Source of the DNA: Protonemura montana
Lineage: Eukaryota > Arthropoda > Insecta > Plecoptera > Nemouridae
DNA: 64,000 bases
Direction of reading: 5' to 3'
Assembly (NCBI GenBank): GCA_947568835.1
Contig: OX387607.1
Location: 12,415,701-12,479,700 of the forward strand
A program made the position numbers and the translations under genes. Positions 26,194 to 38,452 of this stretch are shown here, piece after piece; the first letter of the stretch is position 1, and each line of letters starts with the position of its first letter. The notes beneath the pieces are model-generated. The model was given only the letters and a program-made list of their open reading frames with translations. It was not told where the DNA came from and ran no database searches.

Positions 26194-27346
26194 TCAGAGC
26201 GGCCTGCGCCGCGTAATGGGAAACTCTTCTCGCGTGTGGTAGGGGGTGTACGGGTCGTCGACGTAGTGCTTTGGTCGCCGCCAGAACCTTGTCATCATCT
26301 TGTCCAGCAACCAGCTCTGCGTTGAATTGACAAACACGTGCTGACGCAGCCGCCGTCGCAAAGCGCTGCTCTTGCGCCACAGGTGTTTCGTGCGACCAGA
26401 GCGTGTCCGAATCCAGCCGCCCCTGGAGGAAACAGTTAACTTTTGTAAGAAAAAATACGACAGAAAGCTCATGACAAATCTCATCAAAATGGGGCTTTCA
26501 GTGCTTTTGACGTGTTGATTGATAAAGGGACCTTCTTTCAATACCGCTACGCTCATCTAACAACGCAAATTACATTGCGTTCCTCGAAGCCCAAGTAACT
26601 ATAAAAAATAGAAAAATAATAGGTTGACCTATTGAGAATTCTTATTCTATGCTACAATTGTGTAGTGGCCTACAAATAAAAGGTTGAAAGGTTTAATAAA
26701 AGGTTAAATAATAGGTTGACCTATTGAGAATTCTTGTTCTATGCTGCAATTGTGTAGTGGCCTACAGGGTAGTTTTATTACAAATGTTCTGATGATAATT
26801 TTCGCTTACGGTAACAAACTCATAACACGCCTGAACCTTACCAATCAAGGCGGTAAAACCTCTTCAGCACAGCTTTGACAGTTTTCCGCTTTCCCTTCTT
26901 GTGTGAGAACTTGGTAACAGTTCGAACTGGAGCGCTCAGGAGAGGTAGTATACCGAGAAGTCTTGGCTGTTCAGAGGGACCAAAGCCATGGAACAGTGAG
27001 CTTCTCTGCACGATAGAAACCAGCGGAGCCTGGCTAGCCGGCAACGGCAGCCTGCCAGGGATATTGTTGCTCAAATTGTACAGGCATCTCGCAGTCCCGG
27101 ACAGACGCAAAGCTGCAACAATCAATCAAGAATTAAATTCAGCATAGGAGTCAATGCATTGGTCAACTGTTACCTAGGGTTTGCAAAAACGATTTCTGTG
27201 GCAACTGTAGAGCCACTTGAGCAAATTTTAGTGTTAAATTGAAGTCGCCATCAAGGCGTAAGCTAATATCTGAGTTTCCGTAAGCCAGGTTTTCAATATT
27301 ACATAAAACCCGTCCAATATTCACCTCCGACAATCGTTCTAAACAT
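26194..27346 (-). CDS. MRPL35: Mitochondrial ribosomal protein L35 (bL35m)
   Basis: Minus-strand exons: 27346-27325, 27112-26842, 26422-26194; total 173 residues (the human protein is 188). Start: the ATG at 27346 gives MFRTIVG. It is the only nearby ATG whose frame joins exon 2 in phase (G|CT). The ATG at 27357 joins out of frame. Exon 1 and the start of exon 2 look like a mitochondrial targeting sequence (basic, no acidic residues). The body carries the L35 family signature KGKRKTVKAVLKRFYRLDW, followed after the intron by GGWIRTRSGRTKHLW and VDDPYTPYHTR near the C-terminus, all typical of metazoan bL35m. It acts in the mitoribosome large subunit. It is head to head with MIC60. The likely poly(A) signal is at 26133-26138. 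Confidence 0.94.
26621..26769. repeat. Tandem duplication, 92-bp period, in MRPL35 intron 2
   Basis: The block starting aggttgacctattgagaatt at 26621 recurs at 26713 with few changes, through tgtgtagtggcctac. It is a local duplication with two copies, the second one partial. Confidence 0.75.
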
Positions 27347-27418
27347 TCTGCTCTCATGCCTCCTCCACCATCTTGTGCCCTTGAGTGGCATTAGTCGAAC
27401 CCGGTCAGGAGCTTCGTT
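27347..27418. promoter_or_regulatory. Bidirectional promoter / 5' UTRs of MRPL35 and MIC60
   Basis: Only 72 bases separate the two start codons, so both 5' UTRs and core promoters must share this interval or overlap the first exons. There is no TATA box. A YY1-like stretch (minus strand acaagatggtggag, about 27365-27378) lies in the middle. YY1-type sites are common in TATA-less promoters of mitochondrial genes. Two minus-strand ATGs upstream of the MRPL35 start could form short upstream ORFs if transcribed. Confidence 0.65.
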
Positions 27419-30400
27419 ATGCTGCGAATTGCAGCGAATGGTCCGTGCAGCGGACTATATCGGGTATGTGTGTGCTTTGCGTTCATTTTCCCTACAGTAA
27501 TAACGAAAAAAATATTTCTTGTTGTCTTTTTCATGCCCATAAGAAGCCCTCAAATTCGAGCTCGTCGGACTTAACCTCTTTGCACTTGACTTTAATTTCG
27601 ATATTTTAAGATCTGTGATGGTCTGTGATGGTTAACAAGTAATTATTTATGTCACTTGCCATGACTTTCAACTTGCCAGGAAGTTGTCTTTATATGGACG
27701 AAACAAAAATCTTCAAATGGTGTCACTTTCAGTCGCTGGCCAATGGACAGTCCAGGCTCGTGGTCGCTCGACACGCTTCCGGGGGCAGCGGCGGGGGTGG
27801 CGCAGGGCGCGCGGTGTTCTACCTCTTCGGCACCACTGCAATTGCCGCAGGTGCTACAACACTAGCAGCCAAGAATGACCCCGAGTTCCGAGGGTGGCTA
27901 GCTACTAACGCCCCCTACTCTGTGCCATTCTTCCGCATCGTGCTTCAAGAAGGAAAGCCACTCAACGAAGAACTCCTCGATGCTTTTTATAGCGCCAAGC
28001 AAGCGTAAGCAAATTTGCTGCCTATACCTGCAAGCGTTTAGTAGTTTAGGACTACTTAACTTGACTCACTGACAAGCAAATGTTTTGATTATCAGAGTGC
28101 TCGACTTGCTGTTCAAGAAGGAAGAACCAAAGAAGAACGTAAAAGAAGTGATAAAGAAAGACGATCCCTGCAAGGACATCAAGGAATCACCCACCTACCG
28201 AGGTACCTTTTGTGTTCAGTTAACATGACCTGGTTTTGCTTTCTGTGTGGCTAATGTTTTGATGTTGCTTGTCATTCACCCTACCTGCACATATTTTTAG
28301 CAATTAGCATGTTAGTTACTTAGTTTTGTTTGGTTAGATGTTTTATCTTTCACCTTGCTCGAAATTAAATGTAATAGCACTTGGGTACTAAATAATTTAG
28401 GTACAATGGGCGGTCATCTGATTGGCTGTTTCAAAGTAACGTATACCTACATGAAAAGTTGTGCATGAGAACCATGAGAAGTTATTTTACAATTGTTGTG
28501 CAGTTTGAATTGTCTCATGTGTGTTAAAGAGGCATATACAGGTCCGTTCAATCTAGGATGCTCAAACCCCAAGTTGTGGAATGTTCTTTGCGGTGAAGAA
28601 TTCTCACTGACCTGGGAAAGATCTCAATTTTAATGGGATTTGGAAACAGACTGATGCACCAAGAATATAAAGTAGAGAATAATTATTTTCCTTTATCAAA
28701 TGGGTAACTTGGATCAGGGAGGGATAATTTGGTATGTTCTTTTGCAACTTCACAAAGTTGTATTGCCAATATGTACCAACAGGGTAGCAATTAGAGTCAA
28801 GATTCTTTCAAATCTGTGTATTTTTAATTTTTTAATTTTGAAAACCCTGTGTAAGATAGAATTGAACTTGAATAATCAAAATATCAATCTTCTACAGAAG
28901 GTTTAACTTCAAATCGAATCGGAAAGATGTCTATCAAATATCAATACTTGCTTCATTTTATTCCAATACCTAATAAGTAATAATCCATTCCGCTGCCCTG
29001 CACTGCAAAAAGGATGGATAAATTACTTATAAAAGTAATGGTCTTTAGTTAAAAACCGTTGCTTATGTGACATAGTTCTGGACTGGAAAGCTTGCTTAGC
29101 GTATCGGTTGCTTTTCGCGGGCGTTGGCAGCGCCACCGCCCGTTTTCTCGCAGCTCCTCGACGAACCAATCAAGGAGCCGCCGTGGAAGGAGATCCGCAT
29201 CTTCACCGAGCACGACTCTGACCCTCTTCTCGGTGAGTAGCGGGCGTCGTTAGCCACCAACTTGTCGGTGAGTATCGCACGGCCAGGGATGTTGCATGGA
29301 TTGTGTTCTGTGTTTGTGTGGCATCACACTGTGTGTTTTGGAAACCGTCTGGTTGGTTGTCAGAATGTCCAGCTCTGTGGCACGCCATTCTAAATCATCA
29401 ATAGAGGAAATAGTTGCCTACAACTAATTGCCAACATTGAAAAATATTTTATCATTGCTAAAAATTGGTCATTGATAATCATTGATATATTTTTTTTATT
29501 CCCAAGAAACAAAATTCATTGTTAGTTTCCTATTGTAAAAATGTCAAATTCACTTTTAAGCTCATCTAATGCCTTGTATTTTTTGTCCACATGATAAACC
29601 TGCCTTAGAACTATCGTTCTTATTGTTTCGTCAAAAGAGAACTTACTTCTGCCCAAGTGTTGGCAGAACTCCCCTTGACTTCTGCAATTTGTATTCACAA
29701 GATGAAATGAGTGCGCTGACCAATGCGATAGAAAACTGCTGTCAGTGAAAAAAGGAGATTTTGGGGAAAAGGATCCAAAGAGCTTTTTTCTGTGTTAATC
29801 TAATGGATTTGCTTCACATTTGAGTAACTTTCATTCCCTATTCCAAATGGCATGGAATAAAACTGCAAGACTGACTGTCTTTTGGTTTCCAGTGACCACC
29901 GAAAAGACCGACAACTCGAGCCTCCCGGAGACACACCCTCGCTCGCTGGCGGAACTGGAGACTCGCATAGCAACGGTTGCCGTTGACGCGGTCGCTGCGT
30001 ACAAGGAGGCATACTGCGCCGTACGCGAGCATGCAGCGCTGCTGCATAAGCTGGTTGACTCCTCCCCCGACCAGGTATCGACCAATCACGGCAGGAAATC
30101 AGTTCGGAGCCTAAACATCGGCTTTTTAACCACTGACGTACATTTGAAACGCTGCTTATTCCACCACAAATCCATACTGTTTTAAAGGCTGATAAGCAAG
30201 GCAAGTGAAGTTAATGTACAAACTTCTATTTCCCCAGCCTCTCCCAAATAGAACTGGCCATAAGTAGAATGGTCACCGATCCAACACCTGACCCCAGCGC
30301 AGTGTAGCTTAACTTTGGTGATCTTACGAGAATGGGTGTTTCCAACACGCAAAACTGGGAAAGACCTTTGTCTTGCTCATTGCAGTCACTGGGCCCGTCC

Positions 30401-33400
30401 TTACCAACTATATTGCCCTGCTAACTACATCGCCCCACTGACTATATCGCGCCGCTAACTGCTTTCCGCCGCTTGCACAGGTCACCGCCTCCACATGGTC
30501 AGCGCTGCGGGAGAAGACTGAAAAACGCGATCGTCTGGCTCGTGAGGCAGACGCACGCGGCAAGGCGGCGGCATCTGAACTGTCGCGCCTGCAGGGGCTA
30601 CTTGGACGTGAGGCCGCACAAGTCCCCAAGGACCTGGCGGAGCAGGCACAGCGTAATGCAGCAGGTATGGCGGCATCGTTGTCTTCTCAGACATGGGAGG
30701 GTTCTGTGACCACTCAAAGATCGGGTGGCGCGCAAGGAGGTTTAAATACCACGAACAAGTCCACCACAATTCTTGAAAACGATCTTGCCAAATATACTTC
30801 TCTAAACACCTCGAAAATTATTTCCCTTATTTTTAGACCAAATTTGTTTTAAACAGTTTTAACAATCAAGTTGGCTGAAGTCAAGTCAAACAATTATTGG
30901 TTACATTCCTAAACTACCTCAGACCATTAAAAAAACCAGTAAAAATAGTAAAAATTCCTACTAGATCTATTTTTTAACCACAACAATCTAATGTGCTGGA
31001 CGTATAAAAACTTCCTGTCAAAGCAAATATAATTTTTGGGAGTTATTGAACCGAATTTGTCCAGTAGATATTACCAGTAGGCCTACAGGAGCCACTAAAT
31101 CCAGTAGATTTTGAAATGTAACACTGGTGTAGTTTAGGGGCTATAGCTGCTTTCAACTGTTTTTATGCTGTAATAAAAGAATGATTTCCTATTTCAACCT
31201 CCCTGGCACACAGATTTCCCTCGATAAGACCACTTTGCTGGCTAGGGAAGTTCATAACGAGTGACCGGTGTGTGTTTGGTGATGTCGGCAGCCTTGCTGA
31301 TTGACATGCAGGAGGCTCGCGACACGATGACCAAGGAGCGAGAGAAGGCATCCGTCACCGACAAGTACTGGGACCAGGTCCAAGCAGCCAGACAGCACTT
31401 CCACGTGAGTCGCACCTTCTAACGTCTATCGCCGGGTTGCCTCCTCTGCAAGCTGAACTCTGCATTGCAGGCGGTTTTGTTGGAGGATGTTTCAGCACAC
31501 TAACAATGCGCTCGTCTCTTGTTCCAGGAAGAGATCCAGATCCTGTTCCCAAACGTGAACCTCTCGCAGCGTAAGCTGGAGCTGGAGCAGGACGACCTGG
31601 ACCTCTTCATATTGCACGCGTTTAACAACGTTCTCTTCTACCAGAAAGAACTCAAAAAGCTAGAGGTAACCTAACTTTACACTTCCAGTCCAATTTTTTT
31701 TTTACCTTAGCCCTTTACTTAGCTTCATGATGAAGTAAATTGAATTTCAGAAAATTATACTCGTTTTTGATGCTGGCAAGAGGAAAAAAGGGATGCAACT
31801 TACCTAGATTGAAAAAGATGGCTGCAACAGATGTAGAGAATTCCTTTTTTAACCTTATTAAGTCACACTTGTTCTTTCCTTTTCCCACTGGATTACTAGC
31901 CTTTTTTCACTAGCAATTTTTCTTATTTTTAGGTGTTTGTAAACTTGATTAATCATTGTGTATCATTGCTTTCTCTTCACTGTTAGCTTAACCATATCTC
32001 CAATATTTTCTCATTGGCAGGCAATTATAATTGTCAAAAATAATCCTAGAGAAACCATCTGATTGGCCTGATTGGGTGCTGGTGACCTCGCTACTAAAGC
32101 AGCTTTGTGATTGGTGTAGACGCTGGGTGAAAGCCGGCTGCGAACTGCGCTTCAGGCGAAATCTGGGGATCAAGGCCTTGTGGACGCGTGTGTGGCCATC
32201 GCGCTGGACAGGGACACCCGCAATCAGGCGCTGGACTTCCAGAAACAGGTAACCAGGCAAAGGGAATTGGCCATTTCTTTGTTCAGCAGGGTTTTAGCCA
32301 ACGTCCCACTCCCACGTCACGAAAACTGCCTTGGTAAATTACAAGATGGTTAGTTAACTGGTCCAGATATCAAAACACATGGGAAAACAGTCAGTAAAGT
32401 TCTTAGATTTGATACTGGTCTGAAACTGAAGCCTTATCCAAAATCCGTTTGGACAAATTTAACTGTCCTGACCTATGCTTAAAAAACACTTGAATTGTGT
32501 ATGATGAATTAGCACCAAGACCAAGCGATTTGAAAGAGGTGCACACGATGGTATTCCTTGGTCTCAAAGGAACAAATGAGATGAGTCTCATGAGAATAAA
32601 TAGTATAACCACAGGTATAACTATAAGTAATAACAACAATAATAATAATAATAATAAAGAGGTGTATTAATAAGCTTTGCAGCCATTTGAGTTTGGGTTA
32701 CATTTTTAAACATTAGCACATCATTATGATTGAATGCAGGACAAAATATTTAATGCATCTGTTATTTTTTATTATTGAAAAAAAAAACTGCTGATATACC
32801 AACAAGGTCTAGTAAAATATAAACTCAAATATGAGTTTCTGTGCGTTATTTGCTTATCGATTCTCTGTTCCTTGAACGGATCAGAAGTATCTTGACTTCA
32901 CCGATTTCAGCTGTCATCAATAAGATGCATTGTCTCTCCTTGCAACGGTTTGTTTGCGCTATTGCAGGCGCTGTGTGTTCGTGCTGAGGCTGAGCGCGAA
33001 CTGCGGCAGCTCATGAAGCGACAGGCCGGCGCACATCAAGATCACCTGCAAGACGCCATCAAGCAGGTAGGCGCTCAAAAAGTCTAAGTAACTTTTATAT
33101 TTTACACAACAGCCAAAAACTTGCTTTATGAATCCTTAAAGGAGGTTTGATAAGTCATTTGACTAAAATGTCTACAAATTTATTCTAAAAAGCATCACCC
33201 ATTCAAAAGTCAAGCTCTGGTTTTTTAGCTGATACTGTGATACCATATTTTTTAGAGAAGATTTCTGGCCAATTTCAGGTCAAAAATTATGTAATTGGGA
33301 AGGTAAATAGGACAAGGCGACTCATACACGAATTGTCTACAATGTCACAGCCCATATTGCTTGTCTCACAATGCCCAAAGCTGCGCCCAATGCCAGGCCC

Positions 33401-36068
33401 AATGACCGAAAGCCCTGCCTCTTTTCCGCTGACAGAAAGAGATCGAGACAGAGCGGCGAGTGCGTCGAGAGTTTGACGACCTCCTGGAGCAAGAGTCGAC
33501 GCGGCACAAGGTGGAGGTGGCCTCGATGGTGGGCCGCATGAAGGGCATGGACGCAGCCCTCAAAGGTATTCAGCGGCCATGTGATCAACACAGATTGGAT
33601 GCCCGGGTCTCTGAATTTCATCAAAGAGATTTAAGAGCTTGGGCTTGCCTTGGGATTTGCCACCAAACTTTCGAGTAGAAATCTTTACTTCCTGTTCGAA
33701 TAATACTTTACAGATAGCTATACTTTCAAAAGCACCATTCTAGATCAGATAGGAAGCCTTCAAAGTTAAACCTTGATAAGGGTTTAAGTTTCAAGTTTTC
33801 TCTTACAAACTCTGAGCCAAACTACTTGTCCTCTCCCGTATCTGTTTTGCTCATTGAAGAAAGAAAACGTTTGGCCTCATTTCACTACGGAAATATTTTT
33901 GCTTACCGCCCTTGCCACTGCTGTGCTGATAGGCATTGCTGGCACATCTGTGCTAACACTTCACTGCTTTCTTGCTGCATTCCTTGACGCAGAGGACGCC
34001 GGTAAGACTTAACAGAGTCAGACGTTGGCTAACAGCAGCTTGCTTTGCAGTGCAGGTGTGGGAGCGAGTTGTGTGTGTGTTTTTTTTTACTTTGCTGCAC
34101 TTGACAATGAAAGTCAGCTTCCGTGTCCGATCCCCATGCTTTCTAAGTCAGCTGTCATCATAGGCCATCCAATCTAAGTCTACAAACACATGATGCATGT
34201 CACACTTGATACTTGACCTACTCAGATTGTCTTGATTAGAAATGTTACTAAGTTTACTGGTGTCATCTCTGCCAAAGAGAGCATAGAATCTTAAGAAAAT
34301 TAAACCTAACCAAGGAGACGTACTGGTTCCACAATATATTATGTGCCCAGAGTGACAGAGATATTGTGATATTTGTATGAGGCAGAGCATACTTGCAAAT
34401 AGATTCTGATTCAAGAATCAGATTAACTAGAATGAATTCAAGTCCAAAGATACAATTCTATAACCTTAGGCTGTCGAGACCATTGGGTATTTCTGACTCT
34501 GATATGTCTCGTTATTCCTGAACCTAGCACTAACTTTCAAATAACTCTTTCGAAAATGTAAATTTCTTAGTTTTGACCACTGTATGCCAAGTAAAGGTCC
34601 CAATCCAAAAGTTCCTAGCTCTCTTTTATGTACCAGCCGTTTTATAAAAACGGAAATATTGATCAATGTTCGCTTCCTGTCTTGATAAAATGGAACTAGC
34701 AGACTAGTTAAAAAACATGGGGAAATCAATAACGAAATTACTGCTTTGTTAAGCAACAATGTACATGCACGGACAAGCTACAGCCGACAACTGTTCCCTT
34801 ACAGCACGAGCCGAACTAGACCGAGCCTCGCAGAGCTCTCAGGCGCTGTGGGCAGCGTGCCAAGCCCTTCATGCTGCTCTGCGTGCCGGACAGCCCGGTA
34901 CCGCCTGGCGCGACCAACTTGCGCCACTGCAGCCGCAGGTGGCCGCAGTCTCGCGTGCCGGCGGCGAATGCGATCCGCTCGTAGCCGCCGTTGTTTCCGC
35001 CATTCCCGCCGAGGCTGTAGAGCGAGGTGTTTTCACCGAGGAGGCACTTCGAGAACGCTTCTTGAAGGTAGGAGATTTGTAAATACGTGCCAACTTTATA
35101 AATCAACTTATATCTAAGAACACTAGTTCCTATAATAAAATACTTAGCCCATTGATAGCATTTGCAATTTAAAACAGATTTCACAGCTTACGTTGTACGC
35201 ATGCATTTGGCAGGTGGAACGTGTAGCCCGCCAGGTAGCGCTGGTGCCCGAGTCGGGTGGCCGCATACCTTTGTTCCTGCTGTCGTACCTGCAGAGCTTC
35301 CTGTTGGTGCGTGCCGTTAGTCCGATCCCACAGGCGGAGCTTGCTGACCAGCCGGTCGACTTTGAGTCCCTGGACACCTACGACTTGTTGCAACGTGCCA
35401 GGTATGTGGTAACAGTCAGGAGGCGAAGCGTGATCAGGCTCAGTGATTCAGAGCGTTGAGTTGATGTTTGTGTAGGTAACAGTTTTGCACTGTTATGATT
35501 GTTTTTCAGTCTAAAAGGATCTTGGCGTCTGTCCCCGTCAAATAATCTTAACCTTTTCATCGTTGAACTATTTCTTCAAGATTCTTGTTTTTTTTCTTAT
35601 TATTATTATTTTGTGAATATATGATAACTATTGTAAAAGTGGTTCAATATACATTTTCATTAATATTGAGCAGGACTGTCAAAAAAACCACTAGGATAAA
35701 TAATTACCACTGATAAATATATATTTCCCAGTAATTTTGCACAGCCATTTGAAAAGTGGGAAGACGGTATTCACGAGCCACAATAGGGTAAACAGAGCAG
35801 AACGGTTACATGCACAAATAAAGCATGGTTAAGTGTTTAGGAATTTGAGATTTTGTTCGACTATCATTAGTTTAATGAGGAAGTCATCTGCAGATACTGG
35901 CTGGACCGAGGGGACTTTGCCATGGCCCTGCGATACATGCACCTTCTGGGCGGCGCTTCCCGTCGCGTAGCCTGCGATTGGATGGACGAAGCGCGAATCT
36001 TGCTCGAGACTCAACAAGCTGCGAATGTGTTGATGGCACACGCTGCTGCTGCCGGCCTCAAGCTCTAG
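27419..36068 (+). CDS. IMMT: MICOS complex subunit MIC60 (mitofilin)
   Basis: Exons: 27419-27463, 27733-28004, 28096-28202, 29131-29232, 29893-30074, 30481-30664, 31292-31404, 31528-31665, 32120-32248, 32968-33066, 33436-33565, 33993-34001, 34805-35067, 35214-35401, 35894-36068. Phases agree throughout, giving 711 residues (human about 758). MIC60 sits in the inner mitochondrial membrane and forms crista junctions with the MICOS complex. The N-terminus is a basic targeting sequence. A glycine-rich linker leads to one membrane segment (about residues 42-60, [14 protein letters not shown]). A linker, a long charged coiled coil (about 190-500) and the C-terminal mitofilin domain follow ([50 protein letters not shown]). 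The acceptor at 29130 is preferred over the one at 29153 because only it keeps the frame. The poly(A) signal is probably at 36147. Confidence 0.95.
30235..30355 (-). mobile_element. 5S-SINE head fragment in MIC60 intron 5
   Basis: Read on the minus strand, this contains tctcgtaagatcaccaaagt, then taagctacactgc, then gtcaggtgttggatcggtgacc. This is the order of the internal promoter of 5S rRNA genes (A box/C box region), degenerate. Only the 5S-like head is present, and the body is absent. Confidence 0.6.
32636..32659. repeat. (AAT)n microsatellite
   Basis: Seven to eight AAT units in MIC60 intron 9. Confidence 0.8.
33993..34001 (+). CDS. IMMT: 9-base microexon of MIC60
   Basis: aggacgccg is flanked by a good acceptor (ttccttgacgcag) and a near-consensus donor (gtaagact). 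It enters and leaves in phase 1, adding Glu-Asp-Ala (about residues 501-503) between the coiled coil and the C-terminal domain. Skipping it also keeps the frame, so it could be an optional cassette. It is too short for ORF methods. Support is from splice signals and phase only. Confidence 0.5.
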
Positions 36069-36702
36069 CCCGAACGTAGCCTCAAAAACCTTCGTGTAAA
36101 TCTGTTAACTAGGGAATCGGAATATGTTAGACTTGATGTAAAAATGAATAAAATCTTCTTTACTATGTGATATGTTAATTTGAGTTCCAGTTTGGGCTTG
36201 TTCACAGCTCAACAAACTTTTGCGTACATACATTTTTGGCCGTCGCACTACAAAAATCTCTGTCGGAAGGAAATTGAATGCACTGTCCATTACTTGAAAG
36301 ATAATTGATTAACGCTAATCATCGCAGATTGGTGTGACATTCCTCCAGCCAACAAGGGAACTTTCAACAGCTTGGTCATAAAATTATGCAATTACAATCG
36401 AATGAAAGGTATTGGGAACCATTCACACATAAAATGGAAGTGTACTAGACTGGAAAGCAGCAGAGCTGCCCAACTCTTGCAGCCCTTGTACTACATAACA
36501 AATAAAACAAGCTGATTAAAATATTTTGAAAACTTTGATGAATATTTTTGATCTACTGTGATACTAGCTAAATCCATCGAGAAATTTAAAATTATCGGTG
36601 AGTCCTGATGAGTGTACTTGCTCGTTTACTGATTGCAAGTGGTCTTTGCTGCAGAATCCGCAAGCAACCATACATTTAAAACTCACTTTGACGCGTTATA
36701 TA

Positions 36703-36775
36703 GGGTGGCCCAATGGTAATGTGCTTGCTTCGTGGCTAGGACAGTAACATCTCCGAGTTCAAATTCAGATGGGAG
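36703..36775 (+). mobile_element. tRNA-derived SINE head
   Basis: An A-box-like gggtggcccaatggtaa is followed about 40 bases later by a B-box-like ccgagttcaaattc. The cloverleaf is degenerate, so this is a tRNA-derived repeat rather than a tRNA gene. Confidence 0.45.
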
Positions 36776-37014
36776 ACAAATTTTTTGAAACAGCTTTTGG
36801 ACTTTTTTTTTTCGCTCAAAACCGTTTGTATGACCCTGTTGCGATGGCTGGTTCACCCGACGGGGGCCAGTGTCAGGGATGTGGAGTTACTAGTATCTCT
36901 GGTCAGGGTTGTGGAGCTGGTGTCAAAACCGTGAAAATTGCCAAGCTAGTGAGATGGAAGTGAAAAAACGTGTAAAAATAGCGACGGTGGCAGTTGCATT
37001 GCAATACACGTGCG

Positions 37015-37200
37015 GGTGTACACGTGCTAGTTGTGCGGGTAAAGGCTGAGACTCAAATGAGTCAACCAATCCTGAGATACCAGTTTCAATTCCCGCCGCT
37101 CTCTGGGTAAAGGGTTTTGCGATCGAATCCCTTCAAATTAACGTCAGGTGATAGCGACATCCTGGTTACCGACCGATGTCCAACATTGCGTTGATGTCCA
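37015..37200 (+). mobile_element. tRNA-derived repeat, copy 1
   Basis: Contains gagataccagtttcaattcc (B-box-like) and ends near gttaccgaccgat. The element at 62640-62995 shares both blocks (gagataccgagttccag and gttaccgaccgat), so they look like one family. Confidence 0.4.
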
Positions 37201-37908
37201 CAAACGTTACGGAAGGCACACCATAACTTTCAAAATGCTACTGCGATTGAACTGTGCGAGATATATTTTTGGAAAAAAAAAAAATTTTCTTCCTGGGCTT
37301 ACCGTTGCACAAGCATACTTTTTTCGCATACAAATTGGTCAGGTTTTATGTTATCTTGATTTGACATGGAATTACCCCATTTTTAAGTCAACCCATTTGC
37401 CACCTATTTTCTCGGCCTGTCCGTGCCCCTGAAAAGGTAGACCACCCAAGGTACATGTGAGCTCAGCGGGTAAGTCTGTCAGGAAGGGGCATGTCAATGC
37501 AGGTAAATTACTCAAAAGCGAAATTGGAAACCGGAAGGAAACAATTAGCTGTTCAAAAATCGAAAACAAGTCAAATTAACTGAAAATTGGGCTCGAGTTT
37601 TTTCTTAGGTTCATTTTAGAAATAAACAGCGTTAATCCCCAACCTGCATTGCGTTCCAAACGAGTTTGCAAACGTTTTTGTTTGAATTTACCCTTCTCTA
37701 GGTGCAACTTTTCAAAGTTTGGATAAAAGCGTATAATTGGTACTTTCTGTTGCCAATTATATGCCGTGGAAGACACAAAAAAACTCTTCAACCTGAAAAA
37801 TATTCCGATCGGTAAGATTCTCTCTAACTTAAAACACATTGCATGAAAAAAGTAATTTTGATATTAAACTCGGCCGAGAAACCAAGAAAGACCAAGAAAC
37901 CAAGACCA

Positions 37909-37965
37909 AAGAAGACCAAAGAAGACCAAAGAAGACCAAAGAAGATCAAGAAGACCAAACTGGAT
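37909..37965. repeat. 10-bp tandem repeat (gaagaccaaa)n
   Basis: About five copies of gaagaccaaa, ending in diverged units, in an AG-rich stretch. Confidence 0.8.
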
Positions 37966-38295
37966 CAAGAAAGAATGTAAACCAAAACATAGTAGAAACG
38001 CTGCACACGAAGGCAGCCAGTAGTACTTTGGATATACGACCATAGGAAAGAGCATTGGGATTGGAGTATACATTTTGAGTTAACAACATTTTGGGATTGA
38101 GTTCAGCTGTTTTGAGGTCTGAATATGTAAGTTCTTACCACAGATTTTCTTACCATAGATTCTCGAGCATATTCAATTACTGGATGAGCGTAGGGACTAC
38201 TCGAGAAAAATAAAGTTGTATTGCTAGTTTCTTATTTTTCTTGCGTACCTACCTTGACACTTGCTCAAACCAGTAAGCGGTGGATGGAAGAAAAC

Positions 38296-38452
38296 CCAGA
38301 AAGTAAAGTTGTAACCAAACCGGGATCCGAGCCCGGGACCTTCTGATTGCCAGTTTAAAGCATTATCGGCAATCAGAATTAGCAGTCAATTGTTGACCAT
38401 CGTTAGATCCCGGGTTTGGATCTCAGTTCGGTTACACATTTTTACTTTCTGG
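38296..38452. repeat. Nested inverted repeat with tRNA-like arms
   Basis: The arm 38296-38340 (ccagaaagtaaa, then ccaaaccgggatccgagccc) is matched in reverse by 38405-38452. Each arm contains a B-box-like sequence. A second perfect 11-bp inverted repeat (ttctgattgcc at 38341-38351, ggcaatcagaa at 38368-38378) is nested inside. It looks like two tRNA-derived elements in opposite orientation, or a MITE-like palindrome. Confidence 0.65.

Noticed and set aside
27325..27357. ATG at 27357 as the MRPL35 start
   Set aside because: Its frame does not join exon 2 in phase and stops soon after. The ATG at 27346 does join.
29154..29232. Acceptor at 29153 for MIC60 exon 4
   Set aside because: It would break the frame from the preceding exon (phase 1). 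The acceptor at 29130 keeps it.
36703..36775. Functional tRNA gene
   Set aside because: A- and B-box-like sequences are present, but the acceptor and other stems do not pair well.
37148..37432. 94-codon ORF between MIC60 and ems
   Set aside because: AT-rich, contains a poly-A run, overlaps repeat sequence and has no coding character.
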